Shown one piece after another: positions 8,997-18,067 of a stretch of DNA of 40,353 bases. Both the position numbers and the translations under genes were made by a program. The number at the start of each line of letters is the position of its first letter. Position 1 is the first letter of the stretch. This DNA is from an uncultured Faecalibacterium sp. Lineage in GTDB: Bacteria; Bacillota; Clostridia; Oscillospirales; Ruminococcaceae. The stretch covers positions 1-40,353 of the forward strand of contig CAKSVD010000018.1 of the NCBI GenBank assembly GCA_934503275.1, read 5' to 3'. A model generated the notes under the pieces. That model was not told the DNA's origin and did not search any database. It was given only the letters and a program-made list of their open reading frames with translations.

Positions 8997-10343
8997 ATGA
9001 AAAACGAAGCACTTTTCCGTACCGGCTCTGTCTGGAAATCCATCATTTCCATGGCGGTGCCCTCCATTATCATTATCCTTGTCATGGTGCTGTACAACAT
9101 GGCGGATATGTTTTTTGTGGGCTGTCTGGGCGATACCGCACAGGTGGCGGCGGTCTCCGTTGTGGGGCCGGTGTTTTCGATCCTTTCGGCAGTAGCGACC
9201 ATGCTTGGCGCAGGCAGCAGCGCCATCATTGCACGCTGTTTTGGCGCAGGCGAGATCGAGCAGGGCAAGACCTGCTCCTCGCTCTGCTTCTGGAGCTGCT
9301 TTTTTCTGGGCGTTCTGGTCAGCATCGGTCTGCTGGTGGGCAGAGTGCCACTTCTGGGGGTGCTGGGCTCAAATGCAGAATTTTTTCCCTATGCAGAGCG
9401 GTATCTTCAGGTCCTTGCACTGGGTGCGCCGCTTTTTATCCTGTCCAACAGCATGGCGATGCTGGTGCGTGCAGAGGGCGCAGTAAAAGAAGGCCTGATC
9501 GGCAATCTTCTGGGCACGCTGGTCAACTGCATTTTTGACCCGCTGTTCATTCTGGTGCTGAACTTCGGCGTCAGCGGTGCGGCTGCCGCCAGTGTGCTGG
9601 GCAATCTTGTGGCAACGGGCTGTTATCTGCGCTACATCGTCAAACACGGCACGGTGCTGACCATTGATCTCCGTCCTGCCCTGAAAAAACCGCAGATGCT
9701 GGGTGAGATGCTGGCCATTGGTCTGCCCAACGGGATCAGCAGCCTGCTGGCAGGGTTTGCCTCCTCCTTCAGCAACCGGCTGCTGGTGACCCACGGCACG
9801 GCGGCGGTCGCAGCCATGGCGGCAGCGGGCAAGACGACCATGATCATCAGCATGATCGCCATGGCGATCTGCATGGGGTGCCAGCCGCTTCTGGCGTACA
9901 GCTACGGCGCAGGCGACACGAAGCGCCTGAAGCAGCTTTTGAAAGATCTGATCCTCCTGACCGTTGTTTTTGGTGTTCTTGCCGGGGCGGCCAGCTTTGC
10001 CGGACGCAATGCCCTGATCGGGATGTTCATCAAGGAAGAAGGAGCATTCCGTCTGGGGACGCAGCTGGTGGTCTATCTGGTGCTGGGCAGCCCGGTGATC
10101 GGTCTGACCTATCTGGCAACCAGCCTGCTGCAATCCGTAGGCAGGGCAAGTGGTGCGGTGGTGCTCTCTCTTTTGCGGCAGGGGCTGCTGCTGATCCCGC
10201 TGCTGTACCTGATGAATGCGCTTTGCGGGGTGCAGGGCATTGCGGCGGCGCACCTGATGGCAGACGTGGGCGCTGCGGTCATCTCTGCAGGCATCCTGCT
10301 GCACTGGCTCCGGGCATCGGTAGAAAAAACGGCAGAAGTATGA
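8997..10343 (+). CDS. MATE-family multidrug/metabolite efflux transporter
   Basis: A 448-residue membrane protein with about 12 hydrophobic segments in two halves. It has the MATE marks: PSIIIILVMVLYNMADMFFVG at the N-terminus (the VDxxFVG-like segment) and repeated glycine-rich helices (AVATMLGAGSSAIIARCFGAG; AMAICMGCQPLLAYSYGAG). It should export a cationic drug or metabolite in exchange for Na+ or H+ at the cytoplasmic membrane. GGGAGGAG precedes the ATG. It follows the SDR gene and precedes an AraC regulator on the same strand; the SDR, MATE and AraC genes are probably one transcript under TetR control. The substrate is unknown. Confidence 0.93.
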   Translation: MKNEALFRTGSVWKSIISMAVPSIIIILVMVLYNMADMFFVGCLGDTAQVAAVSVVGPVFSILSAVATMLGAGSSAIIARCFGAGEIEQGKTCSSLCFWSCFFLGVLVSIGLLVGRVPLLGVLGSNAEFFPYAERYLQVLALGAPLFILSNSMAMLVRAEGAVKEGLIGNLLGTLVNCIFDPLFILVLNFGVSGAAAASVLGNLVATGCYLRYIVKHGTVLTIDLRPALKKPQMLGEMLAIGLPNGISSLLAGFASSFSNRLLVTHGTAAVAAMAAAGKTTMIISMIAMAICMGCQPLLAYSYGAGDTKRLKQLLKDLILLTVVFGVLAGAASFAGRNALIGMFIKEEGAFRLGTQLVVYLVLGSPVIGLTYLATSLLQSVGRASGAVVLSLLRQGLLLIPLLYLMNALCGVQGIAAAHLMADVGAAVISAGILLHWLRASVEKTAEV

Positions 10344-10379
10344 TATACTGTTTCCATCAATGAGCCGGAGGGATTACGC

Positions 10380-11579
10380 ATGGATGTTCTCCAGAATATG
10401 ATGCTGTTTTCCGAGCTTGTCAAGTGCGGCGGAAATGTATATACATGGTGCTATGATGCACAGGGAAAGCTCTTGCGGAGCAACTGCCCGGACGAGGCAT
10501 TTCTTGCCAGTGCATTTGAACTGTTCGGCTGCAAACAGCGGATGCTGGAGCATGGGGATCGGGACGATGTACCTGTTACCTTGGGGACGGCATTGGGTCT
10601 TTTGTGGGGCGCAGCCTTTGAAAAGGAAGAGGAAGAACTGAAGCGTGTCTGGGTCATCGGGCCGGTGTTCTATCAGGATGTGACAATGCGCGGGATCGAG
10701 GAAGGGCTGAAATATTATAGCAAGCTGGAGATCAGTGTGGCATGGACGATCCAGCTTTACAAAGCCCTTGAAAAAGTTCCTACCCTGCAAAACACTATTA
10801 TGAACCGCTATCTGCTGATGATGCACTACTGCCTGACCGGGCAGCGGCTGGAACTGAGCAGTGTGAACAGCAGTGCAGCACAGGACGAACGGCTGAAAAG
10901 CGATGCCATTCCCCATGACCGCCATAAGATCTGGATGGCGGAGCAGGGAATGCTGCAAATGGTCCGCACCGGAGACATGAATTACAAGCAGGCGCTTTCC
11001 AACAGTATGAGCATGAGTGCAGGTGTGCCGGTGCAGAGCAGCGATGTTCTGCGCCAGAGCAAGACTTCCATCATAGTGTTCACCTCGCTGGTGTGCCGTG
11101 CTGCCATTGAGGGCGGCCTTTCCCCGGAGGAGGCGTACTCGCTGGGGGACAGCTACATTCAGACGGCAGAAGCGGCAAAATCGTTGGATGAACTGAGCCC
11201 GCTTGCAATGATGATGTACGATGATTTCATTCGGCGTGTCCACAAACACCGGACGAACCCCAACCTCAGTATGCAGATCCAGAAATGTGTGGATTATATC
11301 GAAATGAATCTGGACAAAAAGATCGTGGCGGAAGATCTTGCCGCCCTGGTGGGCTACACGGAATACTACCTCACCCATAAATTCAAGGAAGAAACGGGTC
11401 TGAGCGTCACGAACTATGTGAAGTTTGCAAAGGTCGAACGCGCGAAGGTTTTGCTGAAAAGCACAACGCTCAGCGTCCGGGAAATTTCCGAGCAGCTTGG
11501 CTTTGCCACTCGCAATTATTTCAGCGCAGTCTTTCAGCAGGTCACCGGAAAAACGCCTATGGAGTTCCGGGAAACATAA
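10380..11579 (+). CDS. AraC-family transcriptional regulator (YesN-like)
   Basis: A 399-residue regulator. Residues about 300-399 are a double helix-turn-helix AraC domain (LVGYTEYYLTHKFKEETG; VREISEQLGFATRNYFSAVF). Residues 1-290 are a helical sensory region of the kind found in Clostridia regulators near glycosidase and transporter genes; I see no cupin motif in it. GGAGG lies before the ATG, and only 36 bases separate it from the MATE stop, so it may be cotranscribed. A strong terminator follows. It could control the neighbouring GH1/GH2 locus or the SDR-MATE genes; the sequence does not decide. Confidence 0.9.
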   Translation: MDVLQNMMLFSELVKCGGNVYTWCYDAQGKLLRSNCPDEAFLASAFELFGCKQRMLEHGDRDDVPVTLGTALGLLWGAAFEKEEEELKRVWVIGPVFYQDVTMRGIEEGLKYYSKLEISVAWTIQLYKALEKVPTLQNTIMNRYLLMMHYCLTGQRLELSSVNSSAAQDERLKSDAIPHDRHKIWMAEQGMLQMVRTGDMNYKQALSNSMSMSAGVPVQSSDVLRQSKTSIIVFTSLVCRAAIEGGLSPEEAYSLGDSYIQTAEAAKSLDELSPLAMMMYDDFIRRVHKHRTNPNLSMQIQKCVDYIEMNLDKKIVAEDLAALVGYTEYYLTHKFKEETGLSVTNYVKFAKVERAKVLLKSTTLSVREISEQLGFATRNYFSAVFQQVTGKTPMEFRET

Positions 11580-11584
11580 AGCAG

Positions 11585-11634
11585 AACAGGCATCCTGCGA
11601 TACCATTTTGGCGGTATCGGACAGGATGCCTGTT
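11585..11634. terminator. Long bidirectional terminator between araC and rhaD
   Basis: A 13-bp perfect stem, AACAGGCATCCTG (11585-11597) with CAGGATGCCTGTT (11622-11634), encloses a second stem GATACC (11599-11604)/GGTATC (11613-11618). T-rich on both strands, it separates the converging AraC gene and rha operon. Confidence 0.88.
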
Positions 11635-11669
11635 TTGCTTTGAAGAAGAAAAATGGGGGGAAGAATGGC

Positions 11670-12497
11670 TCAGTTAAGGAACTTCTCGTTCAGGGTCACG
11701 CCAAAGTCGCGGGCAATGGCGCGCAGGTCATCGTCGGTGATGGTCTGCCGGATGATGCCGCCGCCCATGGAGAGCACCTTGACGTAGATCTCAGCACTCT
11801 TTTCGATGGTGTGGGCAAGACCAAAAGTGATGTCAAAGTCCGGACCGGAGGCAAACAGACCGTGCTGTGCCCAGATGGCTGCCTGATAGTGCTTCATCAG
11901 CTCACTGGTGGCCATGGCAATGTCCGCCCCGCCGGGCACCATCCAGGGGCAGACGCCCACACCCTCCGGGAACACCACCGGGCACTCGGTGGCGCTCTGC
12001 CACAGGGCACGGGTGAAATCCCGGTCGGTCAGGGGCAGGATGTAGGTCAGGGCAATGACGTTGGTGGCGTGGCAGTGGTAGATGACGCGGTTTGCGCCAT
12101 TGGTGGAAGCCTTGCGGACGCTGTGGTTCATAAAGTGGCTGGGGAACTCGCTGGTAGGCTTTGCACCGCCCTCCAAGCCCCAGACGATGCGCCAGCTGTC
12201 GCCTTTATCGTTGATCTCCACGATGCCGATGCTGTGGACAGGGTCCGGCTCCACGTTGCGGAAAAACTTGCCGGAACCGGTGGTGATGAAATACTCACCC
12301 GCCAGATTATCGGCCTGCACGCCCATGTTCACCCACTCCCGTGGCTGCGGGTCAAAGAAGGGGCGGCACTGTGCCACTTCTTCTTCCTTCATGCGGTAGG
12401 TCAGGTTGCCGCCGTTGCGCTCGTGCCAGCCCTGTAGCCAGCCATCGTTGCACATCCGCATAAAGCCTTTTACAATCTCAATATCCAGAATACCCAT
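11670..12497 (-). CDS. rhaD: Rhamnulose-1-phosphate aldolase
   Basis: Class II zinc aldolase that splits L-rhamnulose 1-phosphate into dihydroxyacetone phosphate and L-lactaldehyde, the last step of the rhamnose pathway. About 275 residues, the usual length. It shows the aldolase II signature HERNGGNLTYR near the N-terminus and the zinc-ligand segment YHCHATNVIAL. ATG at 12497 (MGILDIE) is chosen over the in-frame TTG two codons upstream because AGAGG lies 9 bases before the ATG and only 3 before the TTG. It is the last gene of rhaB-rhaA-rhaD, 19 bases after rhaA, and ends at a strong terminator. Confidence 0.95.
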   Translation of the reverse strand: MGILDIEIVKGFMRMCNDGWLQGWHERNGGNLTYRMKEEEVAQCRPFFDPQPREWVNMGVQADNLAGEYFITTGSGKFFRNVEPDPVHSIGIVEINDKGDSWRIVWGLEGGAKPTSEFPSHFMNHSVRKASTNGANRVIYHCHATNVIALTYILPLTDRDFTRALWQSATECPVVFPEGVGVCPWMVPGGADIAMATSELMKHYQAAIWAQHGLFASGPDFDITFGLAHTIEKSAEIYVKVLSMGGGIIRQTITDDDLRAIARDFGVTLNEKFLN

Positions 12498-12516
12498 CTT
12501 CAAAAACCTCTTTCAT

Positions 12517-13776
12517 TCAAATGCGCTTGCTCAGCACGTTCTGCTCGTACTTTTTGACTTCCTCAAACCATGCACCGTCTGCCGGCACACCGTTCCGGCG
12601 GCAGTATTCGTCCCAGACCTCCCCAAAGGGCAGGGTCTTCAGCTCCTCCTGCCGAACCATCAGCTCGGTGAACTGGTTGGTGTCCTGCAGTTCCTTCAGC
12701 ACCGTATGCGGGGTGCACAGGGCAGACAGCAGCGCCTTTTCCACGTTGCGGAAGCCAACCGTCCATGCGGAGATGCGGTTGATGGAAGCATCAAAGTAAT
12801 CCAGTGCAATGTTCACCCGGCCGTCCAGACCGCCGCAGCGCACGATCTCCTTGCAGATCTCCTTCGTTTCATCGTCAAACAGTACCACATGGTCGGAGTC
12901 CCAGCGGATGGGGCGGGTGACGTGGAGGGCAATCTCCGGGAAGAAGGCCAGCAGGGCAGGAATCTTGTCGCTGACCACTTCGGTGGGATGGTAGTGGCCG
13001 TTATCCATCAGCGGAATGCACTTTTCCCGGTTGAAGGCGGCGTAGCTCAGGGCAAACTCGGCACTGCCCACGGTGTAAGCCTCTACGCCGATGCCGAACA
13101 CCTTGCTCTCGATGCAGGGCTTTACCAGCTTGAAGTCGTAAGGCTCGCTCAGGATCTCGTCAATGCTTGCCTTATAGCGGTCGCGGGGGCCTTTGCGGTC
13201 CGCCGGTACGTCCTTGAAGCCGTCGCCTGTCCAGATGTTCATGGTGCAGGGCTGCCCCAGTTCCTCCGCCAGATACTGGCTGATACGGATGCAGGCTTTG
13301 CCGTGTTCTACCCAGAATTTCCGGGTCTCCTCGTTGGGGCTGGCAAGGGTCAGCGGGTCGCACTTGGGGTGGGAGAAAAAGGTGGGGTTAAAGTCTGCGC
13401 CCAGCCCTCTTGCCTTGCAGAAATCCACCCATTTTTTAAAGTGTTTCGGCTCCAGCCTGTCCCGGTCCACCCATGGGTTTTCCTCGTCAAAAATGGCGTA
13501 GGAGGCATGGAGGTTGATCTTTTTGGTGCCGGGGCAGAGGGACAGAACCTTGTCCATGTCGGCCATCAGTTCTTCCGGGGTGCGGGCACGGCCGGGGTAG
13601 TTGCCGGTGGTCTGGATGCCGCCGGTCAGGGGCTTGGTGGGGTCGGTATCAAAGCCACGGACGTCATCTCCCTGCCAGCAGTGCAGGGAGATGGGCACGG
13701 TCTTTAACCGGGCAATGGCGGCTTCAGTGTCCACGCCAATGGCGGCGTAGCGGGCTTTTGCTTCTGCGTAGCTCAT
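12517..13776 (-). CDS. rhaA: L-rhamnose isomerase
   Basis: A 419-residue isomerase converting L-rhamnose to L-rhamnulose, the first cytoplasmic step of the pathway. Family segments are clear: HCWQGDDVRGFD, TTGNYPGRARTPEEL, KINLHASYA and NIWTGDGFKDVPADRKGPR, then MDNGHYHPTEVVSDKI with metal and substrate ligands. The length matches E. coli RhaA. The start overlaps the rhaB stop by four bases (ATGA, 13773-13776), with AGGAGG before it inside rhaB, so translation is coupled. Confidence 0.97.
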   Translation of the reverse strand: MSYAEAKARYAAIGVDTEAAIARLKTVPISLHCWQGDDVRGFDTDPTKPLTGGIQTTGNYPGRARTPEELMADMDKVLSLCPGTKKINLHASYAIFDEENPWVDRDRLEPKHFKKWVDFCKARGLGADFNPTFFSHPKCDPLTLASPNEETRKFWVEHGKACIRISQYLAEELGQPCTMNIWTGDGFKDVPADRKGPRDRYKASIDEILSEPYDFKLVKPCIESKVFGIGVEAYTVGSAEFALSYAAFNREKCIPLMDNGHYHPTEVVSDKIPALLAFFPEIALHVTRPIRWDSDHVVLFDDETKEICKEIVRCGGLDGRVNIALDYFDASINRISAWTVGFRNVEKALLSALCTPHTVLKELQDTNQFTELMVRQEELKTLPFGEVWDEYCRRNGVPADGAWFEEVKKYEQNVLSKRI

Positions 13777-15095
13777 AAAGTTCCTCCTTCAGAAATGCTC
13801 ATCTGAATCTTCAAATTGCCGATGGCGGTGGCCTCAATGGGCAGCGCCACCACCTGTTTTCCGGTATAGTGGGCGGTCAGTTCGTTCAGGGTGGCGTTCT
13901 TTGCGCCGCCGCCTGCGATGTAGAGCTTGTCCCAGTGCTGCCCGGTGAGGGCTTCCAGCTCCCGGAATGCTTCCCCGTAGCAGTACGCCAGCGAATGATA
14001 GACGCTGTTGATGAGGTCGGCATCCGTGGCCGGGGCTTCGCCGGTCTCGGCAAGGGCGGCTCTGATCTCTGCGCGCATATCCTGCGGGGCAGAGAACCGG
14101 GCTGCGTTCACATCAAAAATGCGGGTGTAGGTGCTGGTTTTTGCCAGCTCCACCATCTGGGCAAAGGAGATGTCCAACTGCTTTTGCAAGCACTGGATGA
14201 TCCACAGTCCCATGATGTTTTTCAGGTATCGGATGTACCCCACGCCGCCCTCATTGGTAAAGTTTGCGCGGCGGCTCTCCGGGCTGGTGATGGGCGTTGC
14301 CAGCTTGACCCCCAGCAAACTCCATGTGCCGGAGGAGAGGAACGGCGCATCCCCCTGTTCCATGGGAATGCCCTCCACGGCACTGGCGGTGTCGTGGGTG
14401 GCGCACAGCACCACCTTGGTCTGCCCGCCCACCTCGGCGGCGATGTCTGCTTTCAGAGGCCCCAGCACCGTGCCGGGTGCGGTGAGCTTGGGAAACATTG
14501 CCTCCGGCAAGCCCAGAGCCTGCAATATTTCCGGGTCGTACTCCTTGGTCTGGGCGTTCACAAGTCCGGTGGAGGTGGCGTTGGTGTACTCCCGTGCCTT
14601 CACGCCGCACAGCTTCCACAGCAGGTATTCCGGGATCATCAAAAAATCCTCGGCCTGCGCCAGCCGCCCGGTTCTTTTGTCGGCATACAGCTGATAAATG
14701 CTGTTGAAGGGCTGGAACTGGATGCCGGTGCGCCGATAGAGCTGCGCAAAGGGCAGAATGCTGTGCACCTCATTCAGCACTGCCTGTGTCCGGCTGTCCC
14801 GGTAGGCGTAGACAGGGGAGAGAGACTGCCCGTCTTTCAGCAGCACATAGTCCACTGCCCATGTATCAATGGAAAGGCTCTCAATTTCCGGGTACTTGGC
14901 AAAGGCTTCCCGGATGCCCTGCTTCACGTGGACGAACAGGCTGTCGATGTCCCATTCCAGATGACCGTCCACCCGCCGGACGCTATTGGGAAAACGGTAC
15001 ACTTCCTCGGTGCGGAGAACGCCGTTCTCCATCCATCCCACAATATGCCGCCCGCTGGACGCGCCAATGTCGATGGCAAGATAGTTTTTGTGCAT
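13773..15095 (-). CDS. rhaB: Rhamnulokinase
   Basis: A FGGY-family sugar kinase of 440 residues that phosphorylates L-rhamnulose at O1 using ATP. The N-terminal phosphate loop is YLAIDIGASSGRHIVG. The family segments TWAVDYVLLKDGQ, HDTASAVEGIP, SSGTWSLLGVK and IAGGGAKNATLNELTA are present, as is the C-terminal ALPIEATAIGNLKIQ. It is somewhat shorter than E. coli RhaB (about 490). GGAGG lies 7 bases before the ATG. First gene of the operon, divergent from an AraC regulator. No rhamnose transporter is visible in the window. Confidence 0.96.
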   Translation of the reverse strand: MHKNYLAIDIGASSGRHIVGWMENGVLRTEEVYRFPNSVRRVDGHLEWDIDSLFVHVKQGIREAFAKYPEIESLSIDTWAVDYVLLKDGQSLSPVYAYRDSRTQAVLNEVHSILPFAQLYRRTGIQFQPFNSIYQLYADKRTGRLAQAEDFLMIPEYLLWKLCGVKAREYTNATSTGLVNAQTKEYDPEILQALGLPEAMFPKLTAPGTVLGPLKADIAAEVGGQTKVVLCATHDTASAVEGIPMEQGDAPFLSSGTWSLLGVKLATPITSPESRRANFTNEGGVGYIRYLKNIMGLWIIQCLQKQLDISFAQMVELAKTSTYTRIFDVNAARFSAPQDMRAEIRAALAETGEAPATDADLINSVYHSLAYCYGEAFRELEALTGQHWDKLYIAGGGAKNATLNELTAHYTGKQVVALPIEATAIGNLKIQMSISEGGTL

Positions 15096-15127
15096 AATGC
15101 GCCTCCTGTGTGGCTTTGACTGCTACC

Positions 15128-15133
15128 AGTATA
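15128..15133 (-). promoter_or_regulatory. rhaBAD -10 box, activator-dependent promoter
   Basis: On the minus strand TATACT (15133-15128) stands 33 bases before the rhaB start. The hexamer 17 bases further upstream is a poor -35, which fits dependence on the divergent AraC-type activator. Confidence 0.5.
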
Positions 15134-15194
15134 GCCCCATGATGCCGCCGATTCCATCCGCAAAGGTGACGCATTTTTTGTGAAAAGTCTACTC

Positions 15195-15223
15195 TTGTAC
15201 TGCAAAGGCTGGTGCGCTATACT
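15195..15223 (+). promoter_or_regulatory. Promoter of the rha AraC regulator
   Basis: TTGTAC (15195-15200), a 17-base spacer and TATACT (15218-15223), 26 bases before the ATG. It is a good sigma-70-type match, back to back with the rhaBAD promoter. Confidence 0.65.
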
Positions 15224-15249
15224 GAACACAGAAAGAGAGGAATCGGAAA

Positions 15250-16125
15250 ATGCTGACCTACAACATGGATGTGACCCCGGAAAGCGTTTGGAAGCGCACC
15301 ACCCCCAGCGAAGCAGAACTGGCACAGCCCTATTACTGCACCGAGGCAGGGGTGTTTTACGCCCAGCAGCACTTTTCCACCGCCCGCACCGATAAAGAAA
15401 GCTACCTTCTGTTTTACACCCTCCGGGGTGCAGGGCTTATCGAGCAGGGGGAAAGCCATGTGGTACTCAGCACCGGGCAGGCGCTGCTGCTGAACTGCCG
15501 CACTCCGCAGAGCTACTGTACCGCCCCGGGGCAAAGCTGCTGGCATCATTACTGGGTGCATCTGGACGGCGCAGGGGTCGCCGCTATGGAGCCGCTGCTG
15601 CTGCCGGGCAAAAAACTGACCCCGGTGCAGCTCACCGGGGTCAAGATGCAGGAATATTTTGAAATGCTTTTGGGGCAGATGGAGCGCAGCACCGTGGACA
15701 GCATGGTGACCACCGGCTTGGCGCTCCACGAGATGCTGGCCCTATGCGCCCGGGGCATCCTTGCACAGGCTGAAGCCACCAGCGCACGGCAGGTCATTTT
15801 GCAGGCGGCGGAGACCCTGCGCAAAAATTACCAGCAGGAACTTTGCCTTGCCGACCTGCTGGCAGAAGCGCACATGAGCAAAAGCTATTTTCTGCGCCTG
15901 TTCCGGCGGTATATGGGCACGACACCGTATAATTATCTGGTCAACTTCCGCATCACACAGGCAAAGGAACTTCTTGTTCTCACCGACCACAGCGTCAGCG
16001 AAATTGCACAGAAGGTAGGCTTTGGGGATGCCAGCAATTTTTCCACCCGCTTTGCAAAAGCCACCGGGCAAAGCCCTCTGCAATACCGCAAAAGTGCGCT
16101 GAAGCCGCTGGAGGGGGCACGGTGA
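15250..16125 (+). CDS. AraC-family regulator, probable rhamnose-operon activator
   Basis: A 291-residue protein with an N-terminal cupin-like sugar-binding and dimerisation domain (about 25-165; SYLLFYTLRGAGLIEQGE) and a C-terminal AraC DNA-binding domain (about 190-285; LLAEAHMSKSYFLRLFRRYMG, VSEIAQKVGFGDASNFSTRF). This layout is that of RhaS/RhaR/AraC. It is divergent from rhaBAD with 154 bases between start codons, so it most likely senses L-rhamnose and activates that operon. AGAGAGG precedes the ATG. The assignment to rhamnose rests on position. Confidence 0.88.
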   Translation: MLTYNMDVTPESVWKRTTPSEAELAQPYYCTEAGVFYAQQHFSTARTDKESYLLFYTLRGAGLIEQGESHVVLSTGQALLLNCRTPQSYCTAPGQSCWHHYWVHLDGAGVAAMEPLLLPGKKLTPVQLTGVKMQEYFEMLLGQMERSTVDSMVTTGLALHEMLALCARGILAQAEATSARQVILQAAETLRKNYQQELCLADLLAEAHMSKSYFLRLFRRYMGTTPYNYLVNFRITQAKELLVLTDHSVSEIAQKVGFGDASNFSTRFAKATGQSPLQYRKSALKPLEGAR

Positions 16126-16126
16126 G

Positions 16127-16161
16127 CGGAGGAATTGTGTCAAAATGACACAATTCCTCCG
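16127..16161. repeat. Perfect 15-bp-arm palindrome after the AraC gene
   Basis: CGGAGGAATTGTGTC (16127-16141) pairs perfectly with GACACAATTCCTCCG (16147-16161) around the loop AAAAT. It begins two bases after the stop codon, so it may be a terminator, but the T-run is poor (GGTGCTTTC). It lies exactly where the mobile island starts. Confidence 0.6.
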
Positions 16162-17081
16162 GGTGCTTTCATAGAACCATGGAATGTGAATGTTTTGCCT
16201 TTAAAGAGCGTTCGTTTTTTTGATGAATCTTATGAGAAACGTAAAAAATGCTTGCAATCATCTGTAAAATGTGGTACATCCATTATACGAAACATTGCTT
16301 TGAAAGAACGCTCCACCGTTCAATGATGTATAAATAGGAGGTGCTTGCAGTGACCGCCGTAATCCACGCCCGTTATTCCACTGACAGCCAGCGAGAAGAA
16401 TCCATTGAAGGTCAGATTCGTGAGTGCACCGCCTATGCGGAGAAGAATGGCTTCACGGTGGTGAAGCATTACATTGACCGTGCCGTCTCCGCAAAAACGG
16501 ACAACCGCCCGCAGTTCCAGCAGATGATTAAAGACAGCGAACGCGGCATCTTTGATGTCATCATTGTCTGGAAACTGGATCGTTTTGCCCGGAACCGCTA
16601 CGACAGTGTCCGGTACAAGACCCAACTGAAGCGGAACGGCGTGAAACTGGTGTCGGCGACGGAAGTCATTTCGGCTGGCCCGGAGGGTATCATTCTGGAG
16701 TCTGTTCTGGAGGGCTATGCGGAATACTACTCGGCTGACCTGTCTGAAAAGGTCGTGCGTGGCATGACCGAGAATGCTCTCAAGGGTATTTATAATGGTG
16801 GCACGATTCCGTTCGGCTACATGATCGATGAGACCCGGCATTACCAGCCTGACCCGCTGCTGGCTCCGTATGTGGAGCAGGCGTTCCAGAAGTATGCAGA
16901 TGGCGCAACTATGACCGACTTAAGGGACTGGTTGAAAGCGCACAACATAAAAAATACGCTGGGTGGGGAAATGTCCTATAATACGATTCAGCGGTTGCTG
17001 AGCAATCGACGGTACATCGGCGAACTTCGCCTGCGGGATGTGGTACAGCCCAATGCGATTCCGGCACTGGTGTCAGGTGAA

Positions 17082-17184
17082 CTTGTCGGGGTAAGGCCCC
17101 TCCATCTTGCTACGCAAGACCGTTCTGTCGCTTAAAAGCCCCACTGGGGCTTTCATTGCTCCGCTTCGCTGCGCAAACGCGAAC
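17082..17184 (+). repeat. Multi-hairpin repeat, copy 1 (inside the recombinase gene)
   Basis: A 103-bp insertion flanked by GAAC on the left (17079-17082) and GAAC on the right (17181-17184). In order it contains GGGG-TAAGG-CCCC, CTTGC-TAC-GCAAG, AAAGCCCC-ACT-GGGGCTTT and TTGC...GCAA. It is nearly the same as copy 3, differing mainly in loops. The insert breaks an otherwise continuous recombinase reading frame, which proves that this sequence moved. Confidence 0.85.
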
Positions 17185-17975
17185 CTGTTCAACAAGGTGC
17201 AGGAAAAGCTGGCGAAAAATAAAAAGGCCCCTGCCCGTCATAAGGCAGAGGAAAGCTATCTGCTCACCACCAAGCTGTACTGCGGCAAGTGCGGTGCACT
17301 GATGTTTGGCGAAAGCGGTGTCAGCCACACCGGGAAAATGTATACCTATTACAAGTGTGCCGCCGCCAAGAAGAAAAAGACCTGCGATAAAAAGGCCGTG
17401 CGGAAACAGTGGCTGGAAGATTTGGTAGTCAACGAGACCATGAAGCTGGTGGAAGATGATGCTTCCATGAATGCCATCATCGCCAAAGTGATGGAGCTGC
17501 AAAATCAGGAAAGCACGGATTTGCCCATCTATGAAAAGCAGTTGAAGGAAACGGAAGTAGGCATCACCAATATGCTGAATGCCATCCAGATGGGCATTCT
17601 GACCAGCTCTACCAAGGAGCGGCTGGAAGCTCTGGAAGAGCAGCGGAAGGAATTGCAAGCCCGCATTGCGGAGGAACGGCTTGCCAAGCCGAAGATGAAA
17701 GAAGAGTTCGTCCGGTTCTGGCTGCTCCGCTTCCGCAAGCTGGACATGACTCAGCCGGAGCAGCGGCAGGCACTGGTGGACACCTTCATCAATGCCATCT
17801 ATCTCTACGATGATAAGGTACTTATTACCTTTAACTATAAGGAAGGTACAGAAACGGTCGCTTTCGGGGAAGCTGTGAAAGCGGAGAAAAGTTCGGATAT
17901 GAGTGCGCGAGGTGCACCATATTTTGAACGTCAAATCGTAAGATTTTGCGCTCTTTCTTTATGTAGGAAAGCGGC

Positions 17976-18003
17976 TGCACACTTTCTGCACACCGTTTGC
18001 ACA
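17976..18003 (+). repeat. Three TGCACA repeats phased at 11 bp (left set)
   Basis: TGCACAC at 17976, TGCACAC at 17987 and TGCACA at 17998 are spaced 11 and 11 bases, one helical turn, on the same strand. A matching set is at 30813-30840 at the other end of the island. They could be binding sites of a recombinase or other protein. Confidence 0.5.
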
Positions 18004-18067
18004 TTTGCCCAAATCAGGGGCTTTTCTGCGCAAGGTTTGCACAGCCTGCTTTCCTTTGCATAAAAAG

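Larger units (their letters stand above)
16350..18063 (+). pseudogene. Large serine recombinase (Tn4451/TndX-like), split by a 103-bp repeat
   Basis: A site-specific recombinase of the resolvase/invertase superfamily that would excise and integrate a mobile element. The first part (GTG at 16350, AGGAGG 8 bases upstream) has the catalytic serine segment HARYSTDSQREESIEGQ, WKLDRFARNRYDS and the recombinase domain to IPALVSGEL. The second part resumes at LFNKVQEKLAKNKKAPARHK, with the zinc ribbon YCGKCGALMFGE and CAAAKKKKTC and a coiled coil. Between them lies repeat copy 1, which brings a TAA stop (17136-17138) and a +1 frame change. Without that insert the two parts would join into one reading frame. 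The last ~45 residues look unlike the family, so the C-terminus may also be replaced. It is almost certainly inactive. Confidence 0.88.

Noticed and set aside
16135..16326. Plus-strand 63-codon frame before the recombinase
   Set aside because: It starts inside the palindrome, has no RBS and no recognisable sequence.
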